This document shows positions 23,347 to 37,200 of a DNA stretch of 64,000 nucleotides, in pieces; position 1 is the first letter of the stretch; each line of letters begins with the position of its first letter. The stretch is from Sipunculus nudus (lineage: Eukaryota; Annelida; Sipuncula; Golfingiida; Sipunculidae), in the NCBI GenBank assembly GCA_026874595.1, contig CM049320.1:41922714-41986713 (forward strand), read 5' to 3'. The notes under the pieces are model-generated. The model did no database searches. It saw only the letters and a list, made by a program, of their open reading frames with translations, and had not been told where the DNA came from. Both the position numbers and the translations under genes were made by a program.

Positions 23347-26300
23347 CTGGTCAGAAAAGAAAATTTCATTTTCAGCTATACAAGCTTACATACTGTGCAA
23401 CAACTAATTTGTTAACATTCAGTTATATACTATTTAATACTATATTGCATTCTGGTATATGATATTACACACAGTACAAGAGAAAGAAATTCACATTCCA
23501 TCAAACCATGTTACATGTTTGGTAAGCCAGTTTAATCGACCCAAAGGATTTTGTGGGAACCCACATTAAATGACCTGTTTTCAATGATTTGTTAGACTTT
23601 AATGTATTACTGGTGTACACATGGCTTGGTACACATTTTACTATTTTAATTATTATGTCTAAAGAACTGCATGGAAATTAACTTGGCAACATGATCATTC
23701 TTTTACTGAACTGTAAATAAAATACTCAAAAACGTGCCAAGATCATGTAAAACATTACTGGCCATGATGACATTGACCCCATATTTGCCTGATTTCTCTT
23801 AAACCTACCAGCAGGTTCTGATGGTCCAGCACTTATTGTAATCCTGTCTTGTGAGACCAGCAGTCAGAAAGCATGCAGCCATGGGTTGATTTAAGATATT
23901 GTCATAATAATAATAAAACTTGTTTGTAGTGATTATGAATTTTCTTCCAACTGGCAGCAAAAAATATAACTAATTCAGTGGCTGAGAACTATTCCTTAAT
24001 CCCTTCTGCTCGCCAGGTGTCAGGGAGGCACCCTCTAGCACCCACAGATTGTCATAGCTGTGGATTTCAGTGCCACCCCTTAAGGGCATTTTACCGACCC
24101 TTAATTGGTGATAAGCTTAGGGATTGGAATATTTACTTCACCCATCATATCTGTACTCAAATGAAAGAGGAACACCTCAAGAGTTGTTTGATCATGTGAT
24201 CAAAATTCAAACTTGTGCAGTTACTGAGTAAATGTATTTTTATAAAAGTCATGTTTAAATGAATAAAATTGCAAAATTAATCTGAACAGTAGGAGTGTGG
24301 CAATCGGCAGTCTAATCTAAACAGTTTAAAGAGGGTTGAAGCAGATCACCTTGGCCAGTCTATATGCTAATTACTGCAGTGCTTTCTTTCCCGAATACAA
24401 CAAAGAGACTGAAATGTCCACTATTCAGAGATTTTCAACAAATCTTTACAGTCATACACATGTCTTACCTGGAGTAAGCTAGAACTTCTTGAGCAAACTT
24501 GGGTAGTAATGATTCACGTGAATCTTTGTCCACTAGAATAATGATGGCCCTTATCCCCGGGCGCGCCTGTATAACCAGCTGATCAAACGTCTCTGGTGTG
24601 AACTCATGTACATACACTGTAGGTCTGAAAGACAGTAACAACATAATGACACGATAATACAAACAAGAGGACCGCAAACAGGCATAATATTCCCATCTTA
24701 TATCATGTTACCTCTGACCTCATTAAATATGCATGAATTTTGTCAAGAATTAAATTCTGATGAAATACTGTATTGGTTAATATTTATAATATGTTTCATG
24801 AATATCCATCGCTCATCATGGCACCACCAAGGTAAGGTGACCTCTGACCTCATTAAATTTTTTCCATCAGAAAAAATATAGGAATATATAGGAAATTCAG
24901 GATTTGTTGAAAGTCCTGTAATAAAGTTAGAGCAAACCTTACAAAAACAATAAACGTGTATGCAGTCTTAACACACACTGTAAATTTTTTTGTTTAAGCT
25001 GTTCAATCCGTAAACATTACAAATAACAAACTTTGCGATAAGCTTTCACTGAAGTAGTTTTCATATTGCTGAAGTTGTTAAAAAATAAGATGAAGAAATT
25101 GTACTTAATTAATGAACATGGATAACACTGGAACCTCAGCATATCTATAATTATATGCTTTAATTATATGGCATAAACTGTGAACCAGGACAAAAATAAT
25201 GTATCAGGCAATGACAAAATTTTGATTGTGACTTTATGTCATGCTATAATTTGTGGATTTGGGCATGGTCACCACAAAGCATTATTCCACTCAAAAGTCA
25301 GCAAAACATGTCCAACTGCCTCCAAACTCTCTCTGCAGATACAATCCCGCCTGGATGATGTCATCAGAATCATGTTGCATCTTTCATGTTGCATCCTTGT
25401 GCTCTTATCTTCACAATATGATGATATGATTGGCTAGTGCAAAGTGTTATATCACAGGCAACTTTATAAATTAAACCTAGGAATACATATTGTGTTTGTT
25501 CTTCCCTGAAAATTTGGGGCTGACAGTGTCAGAAATACTAAGCTTTTGATGAGATCTACAATTTTTAGTCACAGGGGTTTTCCCTGTGTGTGACATCACT
25601 GCCGAGTTGACATTGCTCAACTAGAATACGGGTAGTCGACAAGCGACTACTTGTATCCGCCTAAATCAGAGTGGAACGGGTGAAGTGTTGCATATTAGCA
25701 TGGATGTCTGCAGCCAAATTGTGTATGTAGGTTGCGCTACCTACGAAAAAATCCAGAAAGCTCTATACACATGCAAAACTTTGGCCCAATCGGTCAAACG
25801 GTTCCCAAGATATGAGCTTGGATATCTGCTGCATAAACTAGAATGCAGGTGGCGCCACCTGTCATAAAATCAAGAGAGCTGTCGGGGATGTATAAACTTG
25901 CAAAATTTTAGGCAGATATGTCAAACCACTGCCGAGATATGAGTGATTTTATCCCATGGCAGACAAACAGATGGGAGCTGTGCAAACATGGCTGCAGGTG
26001 GCGCCACCAGTTTTGCATATGATAAAGAGCTATGTGAGATTTATACACATGCAAAATTTTGGCCCAATCGGTCAAACGGTTCCCTAGATATGAGCTTGGA
26101 TGTCTGCAGCGTAAACTTGATTGTAGGTGGCGCCACCTGTCATAAAATCAGAAAAGCTATCCAGGATGTATAAGCATGCCGAATTTCAGGTGAATTAGTC
26201 AAACCACTGCAGAGATATGAGTGATTTTAACCCAAGGCAGATGAACAGATGGACACTGTGCAAACATGGTTGCAGGTGGTGCCACCATTTTCGGTGTATG

Positions 26301-29300
26301 TTATGAAGCTCTCCAAGGGCTACATTTGTGCAAAAAAATTTTCCTGATCGGTCAAACGGTTCCTGAGATATGAGCTTGGATGTCTGCAGCGTAAACGTGA
26401 ATGTAGGTGGCGCCACCTGTCATAAAATCAGAAAAGCTATCCAGGATGTATACGCATGCCAATTTCAGGTGAATTAGTAAAGTCACTCCAGAGATATGAG
26501 TGATTTTAACCCAAGGCAGACAAACAGATGGTCACTGTGCAAACATGGTTGCAGGTAGCGCCACCATTTTTGGTGTATGTTATAAAGCTCTCCAAGGGCT
26601 ACATTTGTGCAAAAGAATTTTCCTGATCGGTCAAACGGTTCCCGAGATATGAGCTTGGATGTCTGCAGCGTAAATGTGAATGTAGGTGGCGCCACCTGTC
26701 ATAAAATCAGAAAAGCTATCAAGGATGTATACGCATGCCCAATTTCAGGTGAATTAGTCAAGTCACTGCAGAGATATGAGTGATTTTAACCCAAGGCAGA
26801 CGAACAGATGGACACTGTGCAAACATGGTTGCAGGTGGCGCCACCATTTTTGGTGTATGTTATAAAGCTCTCCAAGGGCTACATTTGTGCAAAAGAATCT
26901 TCCTGATCGGTCAAACGGTTCCCGAGATATGAGCTTGGATGTCTGCAGCGTAAACGTGAATGTAGGTGGCGCCACCTGTCATAAAATCAGAAAAGCTATC
27001 CAGGATGTTTACGCATGCCCAATTTCAGGTGAATTAGTCAAGTCACTGCAGAGATATGAGTGATTTTAACCCAAGGCAGACGAACAGATGGACACTGTGC
27101 AAACATGGTTGCAGGTGGCGCCACCATTTTTGGTGTATGTTATAAAGCTCTCCAAGGGCTACATTTGTGCAAAAAAATTTTCCTGATCGGTCAAATGGTT
27201 CCCGAGATATGTGGGTTTATGTGTGGAAACAGACGCACAAACGGACGCAGAGCGCAAAGGATAGGTCAGAGGTCAAAACAAAATCGGGGCGCAGCAGTTC
27301 ACATGTGACCCAAACATAATCCCGGGTTTCGGAAAATTCCGCCCAGCGGTTACAGAGGAGTTCTCCGGACACCTACGCGGCGGCGGCGGCGACGGCGGCG
27401 TGCAGCTGAAAACATAGTATCCGCAAAACTCTGTTTTGGCGGATACAAATATGTGCCAATAGTTTCTGAAAAGATCATTAAGAGGGCTTTATTATATTTG
27501 CCATTCCAATATTGTGAGCTGTTGCAGTATTGGCCTGTTCAATATGCATTGGATATTTAATATATTCATTTTGTATACATATGTTATCTACCATATATAA
27601 TATCATTATACATTATAGATAACATGTACAGCCAGTACAAAGTAAAATGAGTAGTGGAGGAAGCGACATTTAATATTGTGTATGCAGGTGTGTTTTGAAG
27701 TACATCAGGCATTTATGTGGACTGATATGACATACTTCAAGCTGTGATACCATTCATAAAGACTGCACCGCCATGACCATATATCTTGCATCAATATCTC
27801 TGTACACAGCCGACACTCTTGACATTAGGTTACAAATATGAAATGAACACAATTCTCTTAATTCTCAAAAATCCTGAATTAAGAAGGAATCTTTTTCAAA
27901 CATGGTGAAGTATTGTCAGAAAGAAGGTAAATATATTTTGTCGTAAGTCTTGTTCATTATGTGACAAAGTACTTTATATAGACACAATTTAATAAATCCA
28001 ACCTTTCTTGCTGGACTCTTTTTGGTCTGGTAGAGCTTTGTCTTCTGGTTTGTGGGCGGGGCTTATCAGTGCTGTCTACAGATTGGTTCTCCATGTTATT
28101 CAGGGTGGCCATTAGCCAACCAACAACTACCACAAAGAAGACGGACATGATGACGGTGATGACAGTAGTTTCATCAACTCTGTAATACAATCTGACAAAA
28201 TATATGGAATTAGCTTCTTTGCATTAGATAAAATGAATCTTTTCTCAGACTTAACATGAACACAACTTATTTCAAAATCTATGAATCCAATTATAAAATA
28301 TGTATTCATAAGATATACATGTATTTATCCAGATAATGTGAACAAGACACCTTTAAATGGGGACACATTGTCAATTATATGATTTAAATACCACTGTATA
28401 AAATTTGTAGATTTCATGACTCATAAGAAAATAACCAATTTAAAAGCATACATACATATAATGATGTAAAACATCATCAATGAGGTTTTATTCAGGGGGG
28501 GCTAGTGCATCTTGTGAAACAGCTATCAGCTACAGGCTCATCCAATTAACCTGAATACCAGTACCCTAAGTGCTTTTGGTGAAAAAAATGAAGAAATGCT
28601 AAAAAAACTCAAAACAAAATGATCTCAACCAACACAAAAGGATAAATACCTTTTCAATTTCTTTGGACTGAAAAATATTTGAAACCAATTATTTTTTCCA
28701 AATAGTAGTTTCCACCTCTTAATTTTAAACAGGAACAGAATGAGTTTTATACAGGTTTGCGAAGACCCTTTATCTATTGTTTATCCATTCATATGTCTGC
28801 TGATTTTCTAAACAATGCTGGTGGAGAAATATTTTAAAATCCAGATGTAAATAAAGTGATAATATACAAATCAGCAGGCATGTTTCCAGTGTACTTTGCA
28901 TAAAAATGGTACAAAAAACATGAGTTGAAACATGAGAGAAATACAGCTCATATGGTACGTTTGGGAGAAACCTACAAATCTGGACCAAACCAACCTCTAA
29001 ATGAGCAAGAGGTACATATGCATACCTCCTCAAAATACAACTTCACTATTGTAGTCCTACACAAATTATTTCTTTCTGTTCAAACTCTTATTACCTTTTT
29101 CAGGCTCAACTTGAGATTTAAGTTTTTTTTACACAGCAATTGCTGGATACAACTGAAACCTTGAGTAAATTAGTCCATATAAAACTTTCATTTTGTTCTA
29201 AGACATAAATGAATGACACTGTATAACACAAGCATGACTAGAGGACCACAAGAGGGCATGATACTCAATATGTACATCTTCTGACCTCATTAAAACTAAT

Positions 29301-32300
29301 TTCTGGTGAGAAAGTCTAGCACTATTGGTAAATGTTTACAATGAGTGTCATGAAAATCCATCAAACTTTTGTTAAGTCCTCTATGCATCACCAAAGTCTC
29401 ATTAAATGGAAATTGATTTTACGGAGATTCAAACTTAGTGCACATTTTTTGAGTTTCATCATATTTCTTGTAAGTTATTGTGAGGACAGCACGAAGAAGA
29501 ATAGTGACCACTGACCTCATTCTTAGTCTGTAAATTTTGCCTAGAATCAAACTTGGGAAAGAGACTTTAGTGAAAATTCATCAAAGACCTGGAAAGTTAC
29601 CACTACAACACTAAACGTTAATGGATGCACAAACGAAGCTTGGCATAATGCACCCCTTCTAAGAGGGGCATATATATAAACAGGAATAAACTGTATGCAT
29701 TGCAGTTACATATGACATAATGATGACGTAAAGTGAAACTTTTAAACCTAGATAAAACAAGTCCTGGTAGTTGTAATTTGGTCTGAATGTACACTATGTT
29801 ACTGGTGTGTATGACAGCTAACACAGCTAGGTAAATTCTTTGATCCCTATTTTTTCTGAAATTTATTATGATAAGAGGTCGTTGGGAATATTTGCAGTGT
29901 ACATATAGATGTTGTGCTAATGACCACTGATCAAAATACTTTATATATGTATGTGTTTCATAAACTTCTGACATCATCAATGGTAAACTGATTCTACATT
30001 AACAATATCATGTGAAAGAAAATGATCTTCGTTAACACAATCCTGCACTTTTCTTGAAACATCATGTGAAAATGCAAATAATGATGTAAAATATGTTTAA
30101 TGATATTTGATTAAGGTAAACTATCTTGGAAGTCATGGTTGTTTTAAGGGAGGTCTTTAACTCTAATGTTTACGTGTCTAGGAGGCCTTTTGTCAAGGTG
30201 GCATGAACAGGCAAAGTCAGTGCCTTAAATCAGAGTGTTGTGATAGACATTACATAACCAATCATTAAACATGTAAACTTACTCATGTATATAGTCCAGT
30301 ATGAAATCACACCAGTCATACACTCGGTTCATGATCCTGTTCAACAGTTTCTGAAAAATATATATTAAAATATATATATAACGTTAATTAAAATAATGTA
30401 TTTAACATTTAAGCAAGACTTCAAAATATATATATGTCATTGGGACTTGACAATGATATTTCAAAATATATTTTAGTTATTTTGATATATATTTTAAAGC
30501 TGAACTGAACCAAGGTAGTTTGACGGTATTAAGATCTTATGCTGGGTGTGGATATATCCAAACACCCAATCCTGAACAACAGTATTAATTAAGAATGTAT
30601 AAATTACAGTAGAGTGTCAATTATCCGAACACCATTTATCTGAAAAATCATTTATGTGAAATTGAAAACTGAGAACTAAATTTTTGAATGTATATCTGAA
30701 ATCCAAACAATGGAAAAATATTCAACAAGTAATTGAATTCTGATTTTCCAGGGCTTATAAGCAATAATTTAAATGTATTTTATATGAAAAATTTATTAAA
30801 TTAATGGAAAACCCTATCAAAAATGCTATTGCCAACATTTATTTTGGATTAGCTTCATTAATTCATGTCTGTATGTCTCTGGTAAACTTTGGTGCTCAGG
30901 GGTGGTTGTGAAGTCATGATGAATTATGTGGAATCATTAATCTGAATGATCATTTATCCAAACAAAAATGTGTCCCCTCAGTTAGTCAATAAACAACATG
31001 CGACTGTATTATTAGAAGAAAATAAATATCAATTCAAGAGGCCTTCATTTACTTTATAATGCAAATATAAATAGTCACTCCCCATAATTACAGTTGAAAT
31101 GAACTACAATGCAACTGTATTATTTATTTCGTAATAGCACACCACTTACATCTGCATGTTCATCTATAAGCTCTGGTGCGTTCACAACAAACGTGAGTTT
31201 GCTGCTGCTGCTCTGTAGGATCCAGTCAACAGACAAGTGGAGTTTACGACGGCTTCGCAGGAGATCTGACCCTGCACGTGCCCAACCAGTCTCCAGCCAG
31301 TCATAATACGTCCTGCTGTCATCCTGCCTCCAGATTATAGCAACCTGAGCAGATATAAACAAAAAAAAAAACATCACAGACCATTCAGATTATGCCAGAT
31401 ATCAATCACTGACAGTATTTAGGCCACACACAAAAATTTAGTTCCCATTTTTTGAGGATCTAATTTCTAATGAGAGCCAGGTCCTTGGTAATGTTGCTAA
31501 TCCATGAACTCTAGGTGACCTTAATTGCATATTCATTCAATGAATAATTATAAGCATTTGACTTACAAACAACCAATAAGGTGACCTTAAGCAGTGTAAA
31601 GCATCAATCATCTGACTTAAAACAAAATTTGCATAATTTGGCAGAGCTCTGCCAAACAGAATATGTGTAGTCCGTACCAGTGCCAGGACCCATGTCAGCA
31701 TGTTTTCTGGGATATTTTTTTTTACACAAAGGAGACAGTATAAAAAGTTCTGGGCCACAAGTTGCAGGAGCTATTTCTCCGACTACCGAGTAAATAATAA
31801 TGTCTTACCTGGCATGTAATTTGTATGAGATAAATAATCCAAAATATTGCAAGACAGTTCCCGATGACTGCAATATATTCAACAAAAGAGAACAGTTGAT
31901 ACCAGATGATGATGTCAGTCAATGCGACATCATACGTCATCAACCTTTTGACATCATTATTATGTTGTATACAGCTTTGGCTACCATAGGCATGGAAGAC
32001 CATTTTTGGGGGCTCATTACAATAATTAAGTTAAAAGGGCGGAGCATTTGGGGTGTTGTAGATAGGTCAATTTGATGCCGAAATAATAAGTTCAAATGAC
32101 CATATATCGGAATGCTGAATATTATGTCACATACAAATATTCAATATTTAGCATAAAATATATTTGTTAACTTAAGAATTACTTACATTTAAATACTTTA
32201 ATACTGTATCAAGACTTTAATATAATTTAATAATGTAAAACTAATCATCAATGTTGACCAACCTATAAATGAAGGCCTTTCGTGAATTCAGTATTTTGAC

Positions 32301-34156
32301 TTTTTCTGTACACTAGTCGCAGTATTATGGGTTTTGCTATTTTGACATTTGGGATACTGAAAAAGATAGCAAATTGCTGGTTGAGTTGTATACTCCTAAG
32401 GGAGTTATGGAAAATTACTAAATGAAAACAAAAAAGTCCAGGAAAACTGTAGAGTCAAATCAAACAGACACTGATTGACAATGACAGTTGGTGCATCCCC
32501 TGGGCTTCACTATGTCACACACCTCAAGTGTTTTATTTAATACCCGTATGTCACCTACCTTGAGTGTTTCATCAGTTTCATTGGCTACACCACTCCCCCT
32601 TGTGAACATCTGAACAAAATCTTCCTGTGTGTCCTTGTAGATGTACGTGTACTTGACTCGGTCGTGTATGTCTACATGCTGCTGAGCATATCTACGGAAG
32701 CTTGTGATATAGTCACCATGATGAGCCTTATTCTTAGTCAATAAGACTACGCATATTCTAAAATTACCAGAAAATAATATTTAAGTAAATAAAAAGATCA
32801 CATACAAGGAATACCAAAGACTTACACCATGAGCCAGCACTTCAATGATTCATACATGTATACACCAAACACATACTCATGGTACAGGACAGATGTCACG
32901 TGAAAGTAAAAAGGACACGACTCCCACTCAAACTAACCAAAATCTGGGTAAACCACAGCTAGGGCTAAGGCTTAGCCATTTCAGAGAGTAAACACAGGTC
33001 ATTCACAAGTAACCAATCCTATATATACTGGAATGGTCTGCACTGTATTTAGTGCTAAGCTAAGAGAGATTTTCAGTGATGAAGGCATAGACAGAGAAAA
33101 CAAAACCATTGACCTGTATTGAGAGAAAGTTAGAGAAAAAGAGAAATATTTCACCTGCAATAGGCAATTATGCGAGGGGGATAAAATATTTTAAGTGATA
33201 CAGACATCAATATGCTCCTGCATTAATGAAAAAGATTTCTAAAATATTATATCTGAATAAATTCTTTATTAGAGGTGTGTTTACTTTTTCCTGGCTTTAT
33301 TGGACTGTGTTGGACAGAGATCATTGTAGATTTTTTGTGACGACAACCGAGGCAAGATCAACCATCGATTTGATTCCATCATTTCATCCATTGTACTCCT
33401 AGGTATCTGACGCATCTGAAAGTATGAGCATTTATTTCATGTTATGTACCTTCTATAATACAATGACCTGAACTAAAGAATTAAACCTAAAATATTGATG
33501 AGTAAAATTCAGTCTGAACTTGTACATACTGATGAAAGATCAAGGTACCCACTGGGTTACTGAAACTTATTTGTTGCACAACTTTAAGATATAATGTTTT
33601 TGCTGTTTTGTACGCTGTTTTACTAATATCTCTGACAGAATAAGAATATCTTATCAAGATAACATGACATCTTTACATGTGGAAACATAATGCAAAATTG
33701 CAATTGATTTATTCAAAATATGAAAGAAAAGAAACAATTATCTATATAATTGATAAACAGGCACACCACTAAAAAACAATCTCTTCATTTAATTACATAA
33801 CAAAAACTGGATTTTTATGTACAAACAGCTTGGGTATATATACATTATATGTTAACAGTGTGTACTGAGACCTGCAGTTCTAATAAGACAAGAGTTTTGT
33901 TGACTTACATTGAGATTAGCAGCTGGAGATGTTTGTAGTTCATTGAACATGAGCAGAGTTTCATAATGAGGCTTGATTCCAAAGTTCTGAACAATGGCTG
34001 TGGCTGTGCTCCTGAAAATTTAACATTATTTTACAATATAATAAATCCACAGAGATCTTTTATTCCTCTATAAATGGACAACTATAAAGTTCTGGTGTCA
34101 TACCATGGAGCACTCTAGCAGCTGTTTATTGCAGGACACCAGTAGATTATTTTATA

Positions 34157-34236
<80 letters not shown>

Positions 34237-37200
34237 CATACACATATATAAATTGATGTAACAATTGTAAATTGATGTGATCTGAGAGGTAGTTATTTCC
34301 ATAACTAAAATGCAGATATATCTACTAATTGTAGATAGGATCAAGTGATGACTATGCCAAGTAAGTTACTCACCTGTCTGATCTGACATAACCAGTTTTA
34401 AAGTGGTCTCTGTAAGTTACTCACTTGTCTGATCTGACATAACCAGTTTTAACTTGGTCTCTGTAAGTGTACTCACCTGTCTGATCTGACGTAACCAGTT
34501 TTAACATGGTCTCTGTAAGTGACTCACCTGTCTGATCTGACGTAACCAGTTTTAACATGGTCTCTGTAAGTTACTCACCTGTCTGATCTGACATAACCAG
34601 ATTTAACGTGGTCTCAGTAAGTTACTCACCTGTCTGATCTGACATAACCAGTTTTAACATGGTCCTATGTAAGTTACTCACCTGTCTGATCTGACATAAC
34701 CAGTTTTAACATGGTCTCAGTGAGTTACTCACCTATCTGATCTGACATAACCAGTTTTAACATGGTCTCTGTAAGTTACTCACCTGTCTGATCTGACTTA
34801 ACCAGTTTTAACGTGGTCTCAGTAAGTTACTCACTTGTCTGATCTGACATAACCAGTTTTAACATGGTCTCTGTAAGTTACTCACCTGTCTGATCTAACA
34901 TAACTAGTTTTAACATGGTCTCAGTAAGTTACTCACCTGTCTGATCTGACATAACCAGCTTTAACGCGGTCTCTGTATGCATAAGCCACAGCAAGATACC
35001 GAAGTGGTGGCTCAATTCGACTGTCACACAGCAAGGAACGTGCATAGTTGTCATGCCAACCAGAAAGGAAGCTTTCATAGTTGTCATCTGTTACCTACAA
35101 AAATAATATAAATACACAATGAAAAAAGTTGGTATGGAACACTGAAAGGTCCTCTGTGTTTCATTATAATTTGAAGATACAAATCTTAAATTCAGTCCAT
35201 TTATAGTAACATGACTTTTTTACTGTTCTTAATTCCCTGTAGCTTTTCTTCCCATTAATTTGTGTAATTAAATTTAAATGCATATCCAAATGAACAGACT
35301 ATCAACTGACCTTTAGAGAAAAATAAATCATAACTATATAACATTGATTATTTTCATAGAGGTCATTTTTGCTCTCAAATGCCTTGCATTTACCTACAAA
35401 TCTGAGATTATCAACAACAGTTGTTATCTCTATTCCGGAGTACAGACAAAGCCTCCCCCCCCATCCAAGTAGGACTTTTGTTCTACACCTCTTTACGCCA
35501 GCTGTTGTCTTCATACCAGTAATTATCTATTTGACTGCTCTTACATACACAATTGCTTTTATCTTCACACTAGCAGTTAAATTACATCTGTTATTTACAG
35601 TACACATTAACTTTTATTATATTCATGCTAGCTACAGGCCTGTAAAACACACAATTCTTATTTAATGTTCTTTCTTGTTTGCGTTACAGCTCCTTAGTTG
35701 GAGAGTTCACCCTCTAAAGCTGTGGTCAGATCTGACCACAGTGGTTCAGACCATGATATACAGCATTCAGCTTCAGGACATGCATCAACTCCCTACAAAT
35801 TGTGCTTAACACAGTTGTGTTGATTTAGTTGAGATATAAATTGAAAATTTATGTTCAGTATGTTAGAAAATTTTGACACTTTCTCTGAAAAAAACCCCAG
35901 ATAATTGATACCTCCATCAGCTCTTGTTTACAGCCTGGCAAGGCATGCTGTGAAGGCCTGGGAGGGTCTATTCTTGGCTGATCCCATTAGGTCTATGAAG
36001 GACCCACCATCTATTGGGTATTATTAGGTAATTTGCATGAGATTTGGGGCTTTGACGAATCAAAGGGGAAACTCACCCCCACAGGTGTTCTGACTCCGTT
36101 CATAAATGGTGGCTGAATGGTTTGCTACATTCATCCCTGAGGGTATCTACACATCAGCTGCTGTCTTTATTTATCATAAACGCATCTGTTGTGTTCATAC
36201 CTGTTTGACCAGATCTTTTGGAAATAAGTTGCGAATGAAGCCTCTGAGGTGGTTGACACTGATTGGACCATTGTAATGCTTGGCTCGGCCGTTGATGATG
36301 GCAATGAACGCAGGAACCATGTGAATCTTCAGCTTGGCATTCAACATGTGATCCATGTTGCCATGGACAGTGCCAATCCCCATTCCTGAAATCAGACAAA
36401 TTACTTGTCCTTTTAAAGTTCTAAACCATTGTTGTGACTGGCACAAACTGATTAACTAATCATTGAATTTGAAGTCAAAATATATCCTTTTTGATTACAG
36501 TAGAATGTCAGTGATCCAAAAAGCTCTGGGGACGGGTTTTGTCCGGATAAACGATTGTTGTGGAAAATTATTTCACATGACCCACCTTGATTTCCAACCT
36601 GTTGCTGAGCACTGGACTAGATCAGTTACCAACACACATAAATTAATTAAGCTAGTCCAAAGAAAATGTTTGCAACAGCATTTTTGTTGTTTCAATTATT
36701 TTAATTAATTTTCATGTAAAATGCAGTGCTATTATTGCTAATTTGGCCCAAGAAAAACAGAATCAGTCAATAGTGACTGTCTTCATGTTCCCTGACTTGA
36801 ACTCAAATGACCAGCCATGACCTAAAGTGTGCTGCCATCTCTCAGTGGACAGATTCACTGCCTTATATTGAATGACCTTCCAAGTGAGATTACATGAAGA
36901 ACCCAAAAGTAAATATAAATGTTTTAAATACAAAAATCATTTACAGAAGCACACAATCTTTGAGACAAGTCTGTCTGGCAACTTTGACTTAAAATTTGAA
37001 GTTTGTGGCAATGTCGCTGACTGTGGATCTTCTGACGCTTAATTCCCTGGGGAGGCAAATGACGTAAGGATCTACAGCTTGTAATCAAGTGGTCTGGGCT
37101 CTCACTTATGTAACTACATTAGTCAGTTATAAATAACAACAATGAAACATCAGAGTAAAATCAGATGAGCAGTAATTTGTCACCATACCCTAAGTTATAG

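Noticed and set aside
26195-26975. Three repeated 70-73 codon minus-strand frames beginning [17 protein letters not shown], as a possible gene family
   Set aside because: They are one tandem module of the 25651-27448 element read three times; no promoter, splice context or protein family supports them.
34147-34344. 65-codon frame with an Ile-Tyr run on the minus strand
   Set aside because: Translation of the (TA)n tract at 34161-34250.
34361-34975. Regular spaced repeats that could suggest a CRISPR array
   Set aside because: Units are contiguous without unique spacers, derive from an exon edge, and the DNA is eukaryotic.
36154-36399. Alternative 81-codon frame overlapping DNAJC16 exon 5
   Set aside because: Shadow of the exon in another frame; the conserved thioredoxin-like sequence is in the chosen frame.
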